Shown one piece after another: positions 18,667 through 27,582 of a DNA stretch of 64,000 nucleotides. The notes beneath the pieces are model-generated. The model ran no database searches, was not told where the DNA came from, and saw only the letters and a list, made by a program, of their open reading frames with translations. The first letter of the stretch is position 1, and the number at the start of each line of letters is the position of its first letter. The position numbers and the translations under genes are program-made. Source of the DNA: Halomonas sp. LBP4 (GTDB lineage: Bacteria > Pseudomonadota > Gammaproteobacteria > Pseudomonadales > Halomonadaceae); the NCBI RefSeq assembly GCF_003202205.1, contig NZ_PDOG01000011.1:36790-100789 (forward strand), written 5' to 3'.

Positions 18667-18701
18667 TCTCCCTGCGCTGGCAACCAGCCACCAGAGAGCC
18701 C

Positions 18702-20105
18702 TCAGCCCCGGGATTCCTGCAGCTCGGCGTTGGATGACGCCTCCTCCTCGGGCTCGTCATCATCGTAGTAGACGACATGCGTCTCGTCGGCGGCTGGCGG
18801 GCCCACCAGCGGCTCGGCCACCTCCACCTCGGGCACGGCGTCGGAGAGATCCTCCATGTGCTCGTGCTCGATGGCGCCCTGCACCAGTTCCTCGGTGACG
18901 GCGAGCTCGGCGCCCACCGACGACATCGGTGTGGTGGGCGAGAACGGCGCCACCGGCACCGGCGCCGGGCGCACGCTGCGCCGCCAGGCGAAGAAACCCA
19001 CCAGGAAGAGCCCCAGGGCACCGAAGGCCCAGAACAGCCCGGCATCGCCCAGCGTCGCCATGACCGGCGAGATCATCGGCGGGCTGACGGTGGAGCCGAT
19101 GGCGTTGATCAGCAGCAGGCCCTGGCTCATGCGCACCAGGGCACCGGCCGGGGCACGGTCGGCGGCGTGGCTCACCGACACCGGGTAGAGGGCGAAGACG
19201 CCGCCGCCGAGCAGGAACAGCAGGCCGGCGAGCACCCAGGGGTTGAGCGGCAGCCACAGCATGCCGGCGGAGATCAGGGTACAGAAGGCCCCGATCAGGA
19301 TCAGCACCAGTTGGCGGTCGTGGCGGTCGGACCAGCGGCCGATGGGGTACTGCAGCAGCATGGCACCGAGCACCACCACCGCCATCATCTGGCCGATCTG
19401 GCTCACCGTCAGGCCAACGCGCTGCAGGTAGAGCGGCAGCAGGGAGTAGACCGCGGCCACGGCGAGCCCCGAGCCGAAGCTGCCCATCACGCCGGTGGGC
19501 GTCAGGGTGATCAACCGCATCGGCGAGAGCGGCTCGGCGTGCTCGATCAGCGGCGAGACCCGCGGGATCATCGCCATCGGCAGCACCGACAGCGAGGCGA
19601 GCAGGCCGATCACCATGAAGGGGGCCGTCACGCCCATGGCATCGGTCACCCCCAGCAGCAGTTGACCGATCGCCCCGGCGGCATAGAGCGAGATCATGTA
19701 GAGCGCCAGCAGGCGTCCGCGGACCTTCTGGTCGCCGGCGGTGAGCAGCCAGCTCTCGATCACCAGGTAGACCCCCACGGTGGCCCAGCCGCCGATCAGG
19801 CGCAGCACGAACCAGGCCCAGGGCTCGAAGAACAGCCCCTGCAGCAGCACCGTGACCGCCACCAGCGAGGCGAAGCTGCCGTAGGCGCGGATATGGCCGA
19901 TGCGCAGCAGCAGCCGGTCGTTGAACATGGCGCCCAGCGCCAGGCCGATGAAATAGGCCGACGACACCCAGCCGATCACCACCGGCGACTCGCCGGCGGC
20001 GTCCAGGCGCAGGGTGATCAGGGTCGCCAGGAAACCGTTGCCGATCCCGAGGATGAAGAGCCCCAGCAGGGGCGCCAGGGCCATGACCAGCAGTTGCCGC
20101 GACAT
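18702..20105 (-). CDS. Major facilitator superfamily transporter
   Basis: 467 aa with about 12 hydrophobic segments in two halves and the MFS loop motif around FNDRLLLRIGHIRAYG after the second helix. A second-half equivalent, GRWSDRHDRQLVL, is also present. The last 75 residues are an acidic, presumably cytoplasmic tail (EPEEEASSNAELQESRG). It resembles YcaD-type permeases, but the substrate cannot be inferred. A weak GC-rich 220-bp gap separates it from the next gene. It is monocistronic, with REP-like repeats just downstream. Confidence 0.85.
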   Translation of the reverse strand: MSRQLLVMALAPLLGLFILGIGNGFLATLITLRLDAAGESPVVIGWVSSAYFIGLALGAMFNDRLLLRIGHIRAYGSFASLVAVTVLLQGLFFEPWAWFVLRLIGGWATVGVYLVIESWLLTAGDQKVRGRLLALYMISLYAAGAIGQLLLGVTDAMGVTAPFMVIGLLASLSVLPMAMIPRVSPLIEHAEPLSPMRLITLTPTGVMGSFGSGLAVAAVYSLLPLYLQRVGLTVSQIGQMMAVVVLGAMLLQYPIGRWSDRHDRQLVLILIGAFCTLISAGMLWLPLNPWVLAGLLFLLGGGVFALYPVSVSHAADRAPAGALVRMSQGLLLINAIGSTVSPPMISPVMATLGDAGLFWAFGALGLFLVGFFAWRRSVRPAPVPVAPFSPTTPMSSVGAELAVTEELVQGAIEHEHMEDLSDAVPEVEVAEPLVGPPAADETHVVYYDDDEPEEEASSNAELQESRG

Positions 20106-20325
20106 GAACGGGCCTCACAGCAGCAGGTGAAACGAGAGAGAAGCGTGGCAGAAAATGCCGGACGGCACCTTGTCGGAGGTCAGGGGTCGGCGGCCCCCGA
20201 GGATGCCGACGCAGCACCGGAGCGCGCGAATCATACGCCTGCCCATCGCCAAGTCAATCGCTTTGTGGGTGACACCCGCCAGCCCCGGAATCTTGCCCGG
20301 CGAACGACCGGGAATTCAGTGTAAT

Positions 20326-20964
20326 TTATCGCTTCTGCAGCAGTGCCACGTCGGCGGCGGGAAACTCGACGCTCATGCCCAGGTGGCCGGCCAGCCACGC
20401 GAAGCTCGCCTCGCTGAAGAACACCACATGGGTGGGGTCGAGGATGTAGTGCCAGCCGGCGAACGCCTCCCGCGAGGCGACCCGCTTGGTCATCAGCCCC
20501 AGCCAGCCGCCCGCGGGGAGCATGGCGGCCAGCCGCTCGAGTTCGCGGCCGGGCTCGAAGAGGTGCTCGACCACCTCGGTGGCGGTGATGAAATCGTAGC
20601 GTCGCTCGAGCACTGCCCTGTCGGGGGCATAGAAGGGGTCATAGATCGCCATGGGGTGACCGGCCTCCTCGAACATCACCGACAGGGTCGGCCCGGGGCC
20701 GGCACCGAAGTCGAGCCCTCGGGCCCCGGGAGGCAGGCACTCGCGCAGCGGATCGAACAGCCGCGACAGGAAGCGGCGATAGCCGGGGTCGTCGGGGGAG
20801 TTCCGATGCTGGTCGTAGACCGCCCGCTCGGCCGCCGGGGCCAGGCGGCTTGCCGGCGGCACGAAGACCAGCTCGCACCGGGCACACTGGCGGTAGTCGC
20901 GCCGGGCATCGCGGTGGTAGTGGCGCGTATCGCGAGATGCGCATAGCGGGCAAGTCTGCATCAT
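20326..20964 (-). CDS. Class I SAM-dependent methyltransferase with N-terminal zinc finger
   Basis: 212 aa from the ATG at 20964, chosen because GAGGAT lies seven bases upstream. Residues 3-40 have a CPLC ... CARCELVF zinc-ribbon pair. Then come the SAM motif LDFGAGPGPTLSVMFEE, an acidic loop, ITATEVVEHLFEPGREL and HYILDPTHVVFFSE, typical of Methyltransf_23 proteins. The target molecule is unknown. It is divergent from the VOC gene; the two start codons are only 41 bp apart, so their promoters overlap or lie inside the coding ends. Confidence 0.82.
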   Translation of the reverse strand: MMQTCPLCASRDTRHYHRDARRDYRQCARCELVFVPPASRLAPAAERAVYDQHRNSPDDPGYRRFLSRLFDPLRECLPPGARGLDFGAGPGPTLSVMFEEAGHPMAIYDPFYAPDRAVLERRYDFITATEVVEHLFEPGRELERLAAMLPAGGWLGLMTKRVASREAFAGWHYILDPTHVVFFSEASFAWLAGHLGMSVEFPAADVALLQKR

Positions 20965-21004
20965 CGTATCCTCTGTGCCAGTACAATCTTCCAAGGAGAT
21001 GTGA

Positions 21005-21397
21005 ATGCTGTCAGGTCTGGACCACCTGGTCATCACCGTGACCGACATTTCCCGCGCCGTGGACTTCTACTCCCGGGTGCTGGGACTCGACGTGCGCTAC
21101 CGCGACCGCGACCGTGTCGACCTGGTGCTCGGCGACCTGGCGTTGCGCCTGCACTGGACCGACACCGACGTGAGTCCCAAGGCGGCCACTCCCACCCCCG
21201 GCAGCCTCGACCTCTGCCTGCGCAGCCTGCTGCCGCTGGACGAGGTGAAGCGTCACCTGGAAGCGCTCGACGTGGAGATCGAGCTCGGCCCGGTGCCCCG
21301 CCAGGGCGCCACCGGCGAGATCGAATCCCTCTACCTGCGCGACCCCGACGGCAACCTGCTGGAGATCAGTCGCCCCCGGAAGTCCTCGTCCGACTGA
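21005..21397 (+). CDS. VOC/glyoxalase-fold protein
   Basis: 130 aa with two beta-alpha-beta-beta-beta modules. The N-terminal LDHLVITVTDISRAVDFY provides the first metal-ligand His, and ESLYLRDPDGNLLEISR provides the second-module Glu. It belongs to the vicinal-oxygen-chelate superfamily (glyoxalase I, bleomycin resistance, dioxygenases); the actual reaction is not predictable. It starts a plus-strand group with a small membrane protein and an LpxL acyltransferase. Confidence 0.85.
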   Translation: MLSGLDHLVITVTDISRAVDFYSRVLGLDVRYRDRDRVDLVLGDLALRLHWTDTDVSPKAATPTPGSLDLCLRSLLPLDEVKRHLEALDVEIELGPVPRQGATGEIESLYLRDPDGNLLEISRPRKSSSD

Positions 21398-21471
21398 CGG
21401 CACCGGCCGGTGGCATTGTCGCCGGCGGCCGGTATCATGGGCGCCTGACATGTCCGCATCACGGAAGCGCC

Positions 21472-21864
21472 ATGAACGATAACCCGCACCACGACGATCC
21501 CCTCCGCGACCGGGTCGTCGCCGAACAGGGTGGCTCGCCCGACACCACCATGCCCATCGTGGTCTACGCCCTGCATCTGGCCGGCATCGTGACCGGCGGC
21601 CTGACCGCGCTGGTCGGGGTGGTGATCGCCTATGTCTACCGCGGCAGGGGGCCAAGCTGGCTCGACGAGCACTACCGCTACCAGATCCGCACCTTCTGGC
21701 TGGCGGTGCTGTACTTCACCGTGTCCGCCGTGCTGACCCTGGTGCTGATCGGCTTCGTCACCTGGCTCGCCGCCGTGGTCTGGCTGGTCATCCGCTGCGT
21801 CAAGGGCATCAAGGGGCTACAGGAACAGCGCGCCCCGGACAACGTGGATACCTGGCTGGTCTGA
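21472..21864 (+). CDS. Small membrane protein, DUF4870-like
   Basis: 130 aa. A hydrophilic N-terminus (MNDNPHHDDPLRDR) is followed by about three transmembrane segments (IVVYALHLAGIVTGG, FWLAVLYFTVSAVLTLVLIG, WLAAVVWLVIRCVKGI). The pattern (WLDEHYRYQIRTFW, VKGIKGLQ) is that of the DUF4870 family of uncharacterised membrane proteins. The stop is two bases before the lpxL-like start, so the two are likely co-translated. Confidence 0.75.
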   Translation: MNDNPHHDDPLRDRVVAEQGGSPDTTMPIVVYALHLAGIVTGGLTALVGVVIAYVYRGRGPSWLDEHYRYQIRTFWLAVLYFTVSAVLTLVLIGFVTWLAAVVWLVIRCVKGIKGLQEQRAPDNVDTWLV

Positions 21865-21866
21865 CC

Positions 21867-22796
21867 ATGACCGTACCGGAGTCCCGTTCCAGCAACGCCC
21901 AGTCCCGCGCCATCGCCACCCTGTGGCGCACGCTGGCCGGCCGACGCCTGTCGACGCTGTGGCGGCTGTCCCGCCTGGGCGGCCCGCTGGTGCACCGCTG
22001 CAGCCGGCGCGAGCGCGAGGTCACCGAGATCAATCTCGCCCAGGTCTACCCGGGTCACGACGAGGCGACCCGGCGCCACCTCGCCCGGGAGAGCCTGGTG
22101 CACTCCACCGCCACCATGCTCGAGCTGGGTTTCGCCTGGATGGCCGAGCCCGCGCGGGTCGAGGCCTCGATCCTCGAGGTCCACGGCCGCGAACTCCTCG
22201 ACGGTGCCCGCGCCGAGGGGCGTGGAGTGATCGTGCTGGCGCCGCACTTCGGCAACTGGGAGGTGCTCAACTTCTGGCTCTCGGGCCACTTCCCCTTCAC
22301 CGCCATGTACGAGCCACCCAAGATCGCCGAGCTCGACGCCGTGACCCGCCGGGGGCGCGAGCGCATGGGGGCGCGCCTGGTGCCGACCAACCCCCGCGGC
22401 GTGGCGGCCCTGCTCAAGGCGCTCAAGCGCTGCGAGGCCATCGGCATCCTGCCCGACCAGGAGCCCTCCTGGGGCAGCGGCGTCTTCGCCCCCTTCTTCG
22501 ACCGACCGGCCTATACCGCCACCCTGCTGCCCAAGCTGGTCGCCCGTACCGAGGCGCGGGTGGTCACCGGCGTGGCCAGGCGCCTGCCCGGCCGCGGCTT
22601 CGCGCTGCACTTCCTGGCCGCCGACGAGCGCGTCTACGCCACCGACGAGACCATCTCCGCCACCGGCGTCAACGCCTGCGTTGAGGCCGCCATCGCCCTC
22701 GACCCGGCCCAGTACCAGTGGGAGTACAAGCGCTACCGCAAGGTGATCCAGCAGCAGCAGGGGCACCCGGAGCACCAGTCGTTCCGGCTCTATTGA
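21867..22796 (+). CDS. lpxL: Lipid A biosynthesis lauroyl-type acyltransferase (LpxL/HtrB family)
   Basis: 309 aa, the family size. It transfers a secondary acyl chain to Kdo2-lipid IVA at the inner membrane. Key motifs are the catalytic HFGNWE (His-x4-Glu), AMYEPPKI, GARLVPTNPRGVAALLKALK and GILPDQEPSWGSGVFAPFFD, with ALDPAQYQWEYKRYR near the C-terminus, as in HtrB proteins. There is a two-base gap from the upstream membrane protein gene. Whether it acts as LpxL or LpxM cannot be settled here. Confidence 0.9.
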   Translation: MTVPESRSSNAQSRAIATLWRTLAGRRLSTLWRLSRLGGPLVHRCSRREREVTEINLAQVYPGHDEATRRHLARESLVHSTATMLELGFAWMAEPARVEASILEVHGRELLDGARAEGRGVIVLAPHFGNWEVLNFWLSGHFPFTAMYEPPKIAELDAVTRRGRERMGARLVPTNPRGVAALLKALKRCEAIGILPDQEPSWGSGVFAPFFDRPAYTATLLPKLVARTEARVVTGVARRLPGRGFALHFLAADERVYATDETISATGVNACVEAAIALDPAQYQWEYKRYRKVIQQQQGHPEHQSFRLY

Positions 22797-22907
22797 CCCC
22801 CTGGCCAGCGATCTACCGAGTGGCTCGGTCAGGGCATGCCAAGCAGCCAGGATGACATGAGGGTCCGGCGCCTGGCGCAATCACCTGCCGGACAGAACCT
22901 AAAGGCC

Positions 22908-23882
22908 TCAGGTGGCTGTCGGCACGCCGTTTTGGTCCATGAACCATTCCCGGAAGCGGCCCAGTGCCTCGTCCTCCTCCTTGTCCTCGCGGTAGGCCAG
23001 GTAATGGCGCGTGTCCTCCAGTACGACCTCCAGCTCGACCGGCCTGACCAGTCGGCCCTGGTCGACCAGCGGTCCGATAAGGTGATCCCAGCCCAGGGCC
23101 ACGCCCTGGTCATTGAGTACCATCTGCACCAACATGTTGTAGTCGTTGGCATTGAAGTAATGAAGGCTGTCCCGGGAACGGCTCTCGATGTCGATATCAT
23201 GGATGGCCAGCCAGACCCCCCAGTCCACATGCTCGGCGACCTGGGAGCGACCGTAGGGGCTCAGGTTCAGCAGGACCCCGTCTCGCAGTCCCTCGAGGGT
23301 CCGGATCTCGGGGTATGCCTCGAGATAGTCCGGCGTGCACACCGGATAGATCACATCATGGAACAGCGGCAGGCTGACGTAGCCGTCCCGCACCCGCGAC
23401 ATCTTGGTGATGAAGATATCGGGATAGACCCCCGGCTCCATGGAGAGGAAGTTCTGGGTGGTGACCAGATTGAGGTCGATATCGGGGTTGGCGCTGAAGA
23501 AGCTCGGCAGGCGTTGCGCCATCCACAGCGCCGAGAAGGCCGGGGAACAGCACAGCGTCAGGGGGCGCCTGGCGCTGGTGCCGTGGTCCTTGCGGATGCG
23601 ATCCGCCGCCTGGGCGATGTTGATGAAGGAGAGCTGAGCCGCATCGAAGAAGATGGAGCCGGCGGTGGTCAGCTCGACCGAACGCCCGACACGCTTGAAC
23701 AGGTCCGTGCCTAGGTAGCTCTCGAGTTCACGGATCTGCCGGCTGATCGCCGCCTGGGTGACGCACAGTGCCTCGGCGGCTCGGGTGAAATTCTGATACT
23801 TGGCCGCCGCCACGAAGGATCTCACCGCGCGCAGCGATGGCATCTTGAGCAGCCTCTGATCGGGATCGGTGTGTGTTGTCAT
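22908..23882 (-). CDS. LysR-family transcriptional regulator
   Basis: 324 aa. The N-terminal winged HTH (about 14-75) has SFVAAAKYQNFTRAAEAL, VTQAAISRQIRELE and LGTDLFKR; the remainder is a LysR substrate-binding domain. It is similar in style to GcvA/AmpR-type members. The start is uncertain: the ATG at 23882 lacks a good ribosome site, and one 13 codons later (MPSLRAVRSF) has a GAGG about ten bases upstream. It is divergent from the AraC regulator and next to the hydroxyproline-type genes, so it may control them or lpxL; this is open. Confidence 0.88.
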   Translation of the reverse strand: MTTHTDPDQRLLKMPSLRAVRSFVAAAKYQNFTRAAEALCVTQAAISRQIRELESYLGTDLFKRVGRSVELTTAGSIFFDAAQLSFINIAQAADRIRKDHGTSARRPLTLCCSPAFSALWMAQRLPSFFSANPDIDLNLVTTQNFLSMEPGVYPDIFITKMSRVRDGYVSLPLFHDVIYPVCTPDYLEAYPEIRTLEGLRDGVLLNLSPYGRSQVAEHVDWGVWLAIHDIDIESRSRDSLHYFNANDYNMLVQMVLNDQGVALGWDHLIGPLVDQGRLVRPVELEVVLEDTRHYLAYREDKEEDEALGRFREWFMDQNGVPTAT

Positions 23883-24079
23883 AATAAAAAGTTATCAACA
23901 TCCTGAAAAAAAAGTCGATGCCGGCGATAATCGGCCGGAACCTAGACTACGGTCATGGAAAAGACGCCGCACCCGCATCTTTCAGGTTATCCAAAAGCGA
24001 CGCCGGACAACAGCCGCAATTCGCCCTCAACCCTTGATGCATGCTTGGCATGCAAGGTTGCCGGGCCCCCTGGAGTGAC

Positions 24080-25108
24080 ATGATGCACACCTCCTTCAAG
24101 AGCTTGTTGAAACGCAAGAACATGGCACACCTCAACGCAGAGGAGGATTCCAGGTCCTGTCCTCCGCTGCGACGAGTGGCGTTCGTGCTCCTGGATAACT
24201 TCTCCTTGATGGCCTTCGCCGGAGCGGTGGATGCCCTGGTAACCGCCAACCTGATGACTCGGGAGCCGCTGGTCGAGGTACTGGTGGTCGGTGCAACGAG
24301 CGATCTGGTCGTCAGCGATCTGGGCACCGCCATCTCGACGGATTGCCAGCTACCGGCGCTTCAGGAGCAACGGCTGGACCTGCTAATCATGTGCGGTGGT
24401 TTCCGTGTGCGCTTGCAGAGCTCGCCATCGATCCGCTCAACGCTACGCTGCTTCGATGCCACAGGCACGACCCTGGGAGGGCTGTGGAACGGTTCCTTCT
24501 TTCTTGCCGAGGCGAGAGTGCTGGACGGCCATGACTGTGCAATACATCCCGACTCCCGGGCCATGCTGCTCGAGTCATTTCCCGGCGTACGCCTGTCCCG
24601 GCACTCCTATGTGCTGGACAGGAAACGGATCAGCTGCGCCGGTGCCAATAGCTCGCTTTCCATGATGCTGGACTGGCTGAGACGTGATCATGACCCGAGC
24701 TTTGTCGATGCAATCGAGGAAATACTCAATTGTGACAAGGCTCAAGAGGTCATGGATGTTTCCGTCCTGAGCCTCGATCGTGATCCTACCCTGCCGCAAG
24801 CCCTGAAACTGGCACTGGAGCTGATGCATAACAATATCGACGAACCTCTTTCGGTGGACGAAATAGCCCGCTGGGTCAACATCTCCCGTCGTCAACTCGA
24901 ACGGCTCTTCAGTCGTTATGTCGATGCCTCCCCGTCCCGCTACTACCTTGAGCTCCGCGTGACTTATGCTCGGCAATTACTGCAGCAGACCAACAAGTCC
25001 ATTGCCGATATTGCGGTAGCCAGTGGCTTTACCAGCCTTACCCACTTCCGTCATTGCTTCCGCCAGTTCTTTCACGTCGCCCCGGCGAAGTTCCGCAGGC
25101 AGCGCTAG
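24080..25108 (+). CDS. GlxA-type AraC-family regulator (DJ-1/PfpI-like sensor domain)
   Basis: 342 aa. A class-I glutamine-amidotransferase-like domain (about 30-210: RVAFVLLDNFSLMAFAGAVDAL, LIMCGGFRV, LGGLWNGSFFLA) is followed by two HTH motifs of the AraC type (about 240-342: SVDEIARWVNISRRQLERLF and IADIAVASGFTSLTHFRHCF). Regulators of this subclass control catabolism of quaternary amines and amino acids in pseudomonads. It stands directly upstream of the deaminase gene and is the best candidate activator of the hydroxyproline-like genes. GGAG lies 4-7 bases before a double ATG (24080/24083). Confidence 0.88.
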   Translation: MMHTSFKSLLKRKNMAHLNAEEDSRSCPPLRRVAFVLLDNFSLMAFAGAVDALVTANLMTREPLVEVLVVGATSDLVVSDLGTAISTDCQLPALQEQRLDLLIMCGGFRVRLQSSPSIRSTLRCFDATGTTLGGLWNGSFFLAEARVLDGHDCAIHPDSRAMLLESFPGVRLSRHSYVLDRKRISCAGANSSLSMMLDWLRRDHDPSFVDAIEEILNCDKAQEVMDVSVLSLDRDPTLPQALKLALELMHNNIDEPLSVDEIARWVNISRRQLERLFSRYVDASPSRYYLELRVTYARQLLQQTNKSIADIAVASGFTSLTHFRHCFRQFFHVAPAKFRRQR

Positions 25109-25194
25109 CCCTGACGTCTTGAGCCTGACTTATCGTAGGGAGCAAGCATTCCACATCGACCTGTCGGCACCGCACGCCGCTGTTCTACGAAGGT

Positions 25195-25215
25195 ATGACC
25201 ATAACATCTGGTCAT
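25195..25215. promoter_or_regulatory. Dyad ATGACCA-N7-TGGTCAT upstream of the deaminase gene
   Basis: A perfect 7-bp inverted repeat with a 7-bp spacer, 98 bp before the start at 25314, inside the 205-bp gap after the AraC gene. Its size suits a dimeric regulator; which one is unknown. Confidence 0.4.
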
Positions 25216-25313
25216 GATTTGCCGGGATTAAATGTTGCTTTTCCGTGGCGAAGCTGCCCGCTTACCATCGTTTTACCGACCCATCCTCCAGCAAACAATC
25301 ACAAGGTGACTTC

Positions 25314-26204
25314 ATGAACTTCGATGGTATCTGGACACCCGTCATAACCCCTTTCGCTCAGGACGGCTCCATTCAGCTCGACACGCTGAGGAAGGTGGTC
25401 GACACGCTGATCGACCAGGGGGTACATGGCTTGATCATCGGCGGCACGACCGGCGAATACTATGCCCTCAGCAAGGAAGAGCGCAAGCAGGTCTTCGACT
25501 CTGTGGCAGGCCATGCCAAGGGCCGTATCCCGATCATGGCGGGCATCAATGCCACCACGACCGAGGACAGCCTGGAGCTTGGCCAGCATGCCAAGGCGGC
25601 CGGCTTCGACGCCATCCTGGTAGCGGCGCCCTACTACTGCCAGCCGGCCCAGGACGAGCTGCTGACCCATATCCGGTGTGTCGATGATGCCCTCGACATG
25701 CCGATCATGCTCTACAACTTCCCCGACCGCACTGGTGTGCCAATGACGCTCGAGTTGATCGAGGCGTTGCGTGATCACCCGAATGTCCAGGCGATCAAGG
25801 AGAGCACCGGCTCGATCGAGCGGATGCATGCCCTGGCCAACGATCACGCCGACCAGCTTCAGCTGAGCTGCGGCATGGACGACCAGGTGCTGGAGTTCTT
25901 CGTCTGGGGGGCGCGCAGCTGGGTGGCGGGGGCTTCCAACTTCCTGGCGCCGGAGCATGTGGCGCTGTACCAGGCCTGCGTCGTCGAGCAGGACTTCGTC
26001 GCCGGCCGCGAACTGGCCGCCCGCCTGCTGCCGATGCTCAACCTGCTGGAGCAGGGTGGCAAGTTCTGCCAGTACATCAAGTACGGCTGCGAACTGGCCG
26101 GCCTGCCGGTCGGACCGGCGCATCGTCCGCTGCTGCCGCTGAACGAGACGGAAAAAGCCCGCTTCCAGCGTACCTATGACGCCCTGCTTCAACACCGCGG
26201 CTGA
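25314..26204 (+). CDS. DapA-superfamily lyase, probable 1-pyrroline-4-hydroxy-2-carboxylate deaminase
   Basis: 296 aa, a full-length DHDPS-fold enzyme: GGTTGEYYAL (substrate loop), Tyr134 in YNFPDRTG and the Schiff-base Lys162 in QAIKESTGS. DapA itself acts in lysine synthesis. Here the neighbours (FAD oxidase, semialdehyde-type dehydrogenase, TRAP transporter, ketimine reductase, proline-racemase-family enzyme) fit the hydroxyproline pathway, in which this family deaminates pyrroline-4-hydroxy-2-carboxylate to 2-oxoglutarate semialdehyde. The start at 25314 follows CAAGGTGA. The next gene begins 24 bp later. Other DapA-family roles, such as sugar-acid aldolases, remain possible. Confidence 0.7.
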   Translation: MNFDGIWTPVITPFAQDGSIQLDTLRKVVDTLIDQGVHGLIIGGTTGEYYALSKEERKQVFDSVAGHAKGRIPIMAGINATTTEDSLELGQHAKAAGFDAILVAAPYYCQPAQDELLTHIRCVDDALDMPIMLYNFPDRTGVPMTLELIEALRDHPNVQAIKESTGSIERMHALANDHADQLQLSCGMDDQVLEFFVWGARSWVAGASNFLAPEHVALYQACVVEQDFVAGRELAARLLPMLNLLEQGGKFCQYIKYGCELAGLPVGPAHRPLLPLNETEKARFQRTYDALLQHRG

Positions 26205-26228
26205 CATCCCGCGCTGGAGATTCGCCCC

Positions 26229-27557
26229 ATGCAGTTGACATGCCATTTCTTGCCCCAGAACGACGGGCGCTGTGGCTGGTACGAGACACTGCCCCCACCG
26301 CCCGCGTCGGCACCGCTTCAAGGTGAAGTGAAGGCCGACTGGGTGGTGTTGGGGGCGGGACTGGCCGGCCTGGCCGCCGCTCGGCGCCTGGCCGAACTGC
26401 AGCCGAATGCCGCCATCGCCCTGGTGGATGCACGGCGTGTCGGCTTCGGGGCCGCCGGGCGTAACTCCGGGTTCATGATCGACCTGCCACACGACCTGAA
26501 CTCACACGATTACACCGGCGACCGGAGCCGCGATCTTGAACAGATCCGCCTCAATCGTGGGGCGATCGACTACATGCGCGAGATCGTGCAGCGCCATGGT
26601 ATCGACTGTGACTGGCGGGAGCAGGGCAAGCTGCACGGGGCGGTGGAGGCGCATGGGCTGCGCGCCCTGGAGGCCTTCGCCAAGGGGCTGTCGGCCCTTG
26701 GCGAGCCCTACCGCGAACTCGACGCCCGGCAGATGAAGGCCATCACCGGCTCCGACTTCTATCACGGCGGCCTGCACACTCCCGGGTGTGTACAGGTCCA
26801 GCCGGCCTCGCTGGTACGTGGCCTCGGGGCCACTCTGCCGAAGAACGTCCGCCTCTACGAGGACAGCCCGGTCCGCGAGATCAACGTCGGCCAGCCCCAT
26901 ACGCTGGTGACCGACCAGGGGCGTCTCGAGGCGCCGCGGCTGGTGCTCGCCAACAACGCCTATGCCGCCCAGTTCGGCCAGTTGGGGCTCAAGGGCCGGA
27001 TTCTGCCCGTCTATACCTACGGCAGTCTGACCCGTCAGTTGAGCCCCAAGGAGCTTGCGGCACTGGGCGGCGAAGAAAGTTGGGGGCTGATCCCGGCGAA
27101 CCCGATGGGCACGACGGTGCGGCGCCTGGGAGACGGGCGCATCGCCATCCGTAACTCCTTCACCTACAACCCGCATGTCAGCACCAGTGCAAGCCGGCTG
27201 GCGCGTGTGCAGGCCGCCCATCGGCGCTCCTTCGAGCGGCGTTTCCCCATGCTGCCGGACGTGGAGCTCGAATACACCTGGGGAGGCGCGCTGTGCGTAT
27301 CCCGCAATGGGGGCACGCCCTTCGGTGAGCTGGCCCCCGGTGTGTTCAGCGCCGTCTGCCAGAACGGGCTGGGCCTGACCCGCGGCACGATCTCCGGGAA
27401 GTTGATCGCCGAGCATGCACTCGGCGTGGAGAGCGAACTGCTCGACATCATGCTGAAGCAACCCAAACCCGCCGCCAATCCACCCGAACCGTTCCTCGGC
27501 CTGGGCGTGCGTTCGACGCTTGCCTGGAAAGAGTGGCATGCCGGCAAGGAACTCTGA
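26229..27557 (+). CDS. FAD-dependent amine/D-amino acid oxidoreductase (DadA/PuuB type)
   Basis: 442 aa. The FAD-binding motif VVLGAGLAGLAAARRLAEL is at about residue 38, preceded by an N-terminal segment typical of PuuB-like proteins (CGWYETLPPPP). GFGAAGRNSGFMIDLPHD and the C-terminal CQNGLGLTRGTISGKLIAEH complete the DAO fold. In this operon it could oxidise cis-4-hydroxy-D-proline to pyrroline-4-hydroxy-2-carboxylate, the substrate of the preceding gene's product; this is inferred from order. Known D-hydroxyproline dehydrogenases are of the same DAO superfamily but not obviously the same branch. Confidence 0.75.
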   Translation: MQLTCHFLPQNDGRCGWYETLPPPPASAPLQGEVKADWVVLGAGLAGLAAARRLAELQPNAAIALVDARRVGFGAAGRNSGFMIDLPHDLNSHDYTGDRSRDLEQIRLNRGAIDYMREIVQRHGIDCDWREQGKLHGAVEAHGLRALEAFAKGLSALGEPYRELDARQMKAITGSDFYHGGLHTPGCVQVQPASLVRGLGATLPKNVRLYEDSPVREINVGQPHTLVTDQGRLEAPRLVLANNAYAAQFGQLGLKGRILPVYTYGSLTRQLSPKELAALGGEESWGLIPANPMGTTVRRLGDGRIAIRNSFTYNPHVSTSASRLARVQAAHRRSFERRFPMLPDVELEYTWGGALCVSRNGGTPFGELAPGVFSAVCQNGLGLTRGTISGKLIAEHALGVESELLDIMLKQPKPAANPPEPFLGLGVRSTLAWKEWHAGKEL

Positions 27558-27582
27558 ACCATCCGACACGAGGAGAACAACA

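Noticed and set aside
18777..20324. 515-aa plus-strand open frame across the MFS gene
   Set aside because: His/Arg/Gln-rich shadow of a 12-helix transporter on the other strand.
25314..26204. Calling this gene dapA (lysine synthesis)
   Set aside because: All neighbours are catabolic and the gene sits behind an AraC regulator; the superfamily has many catabolic members.
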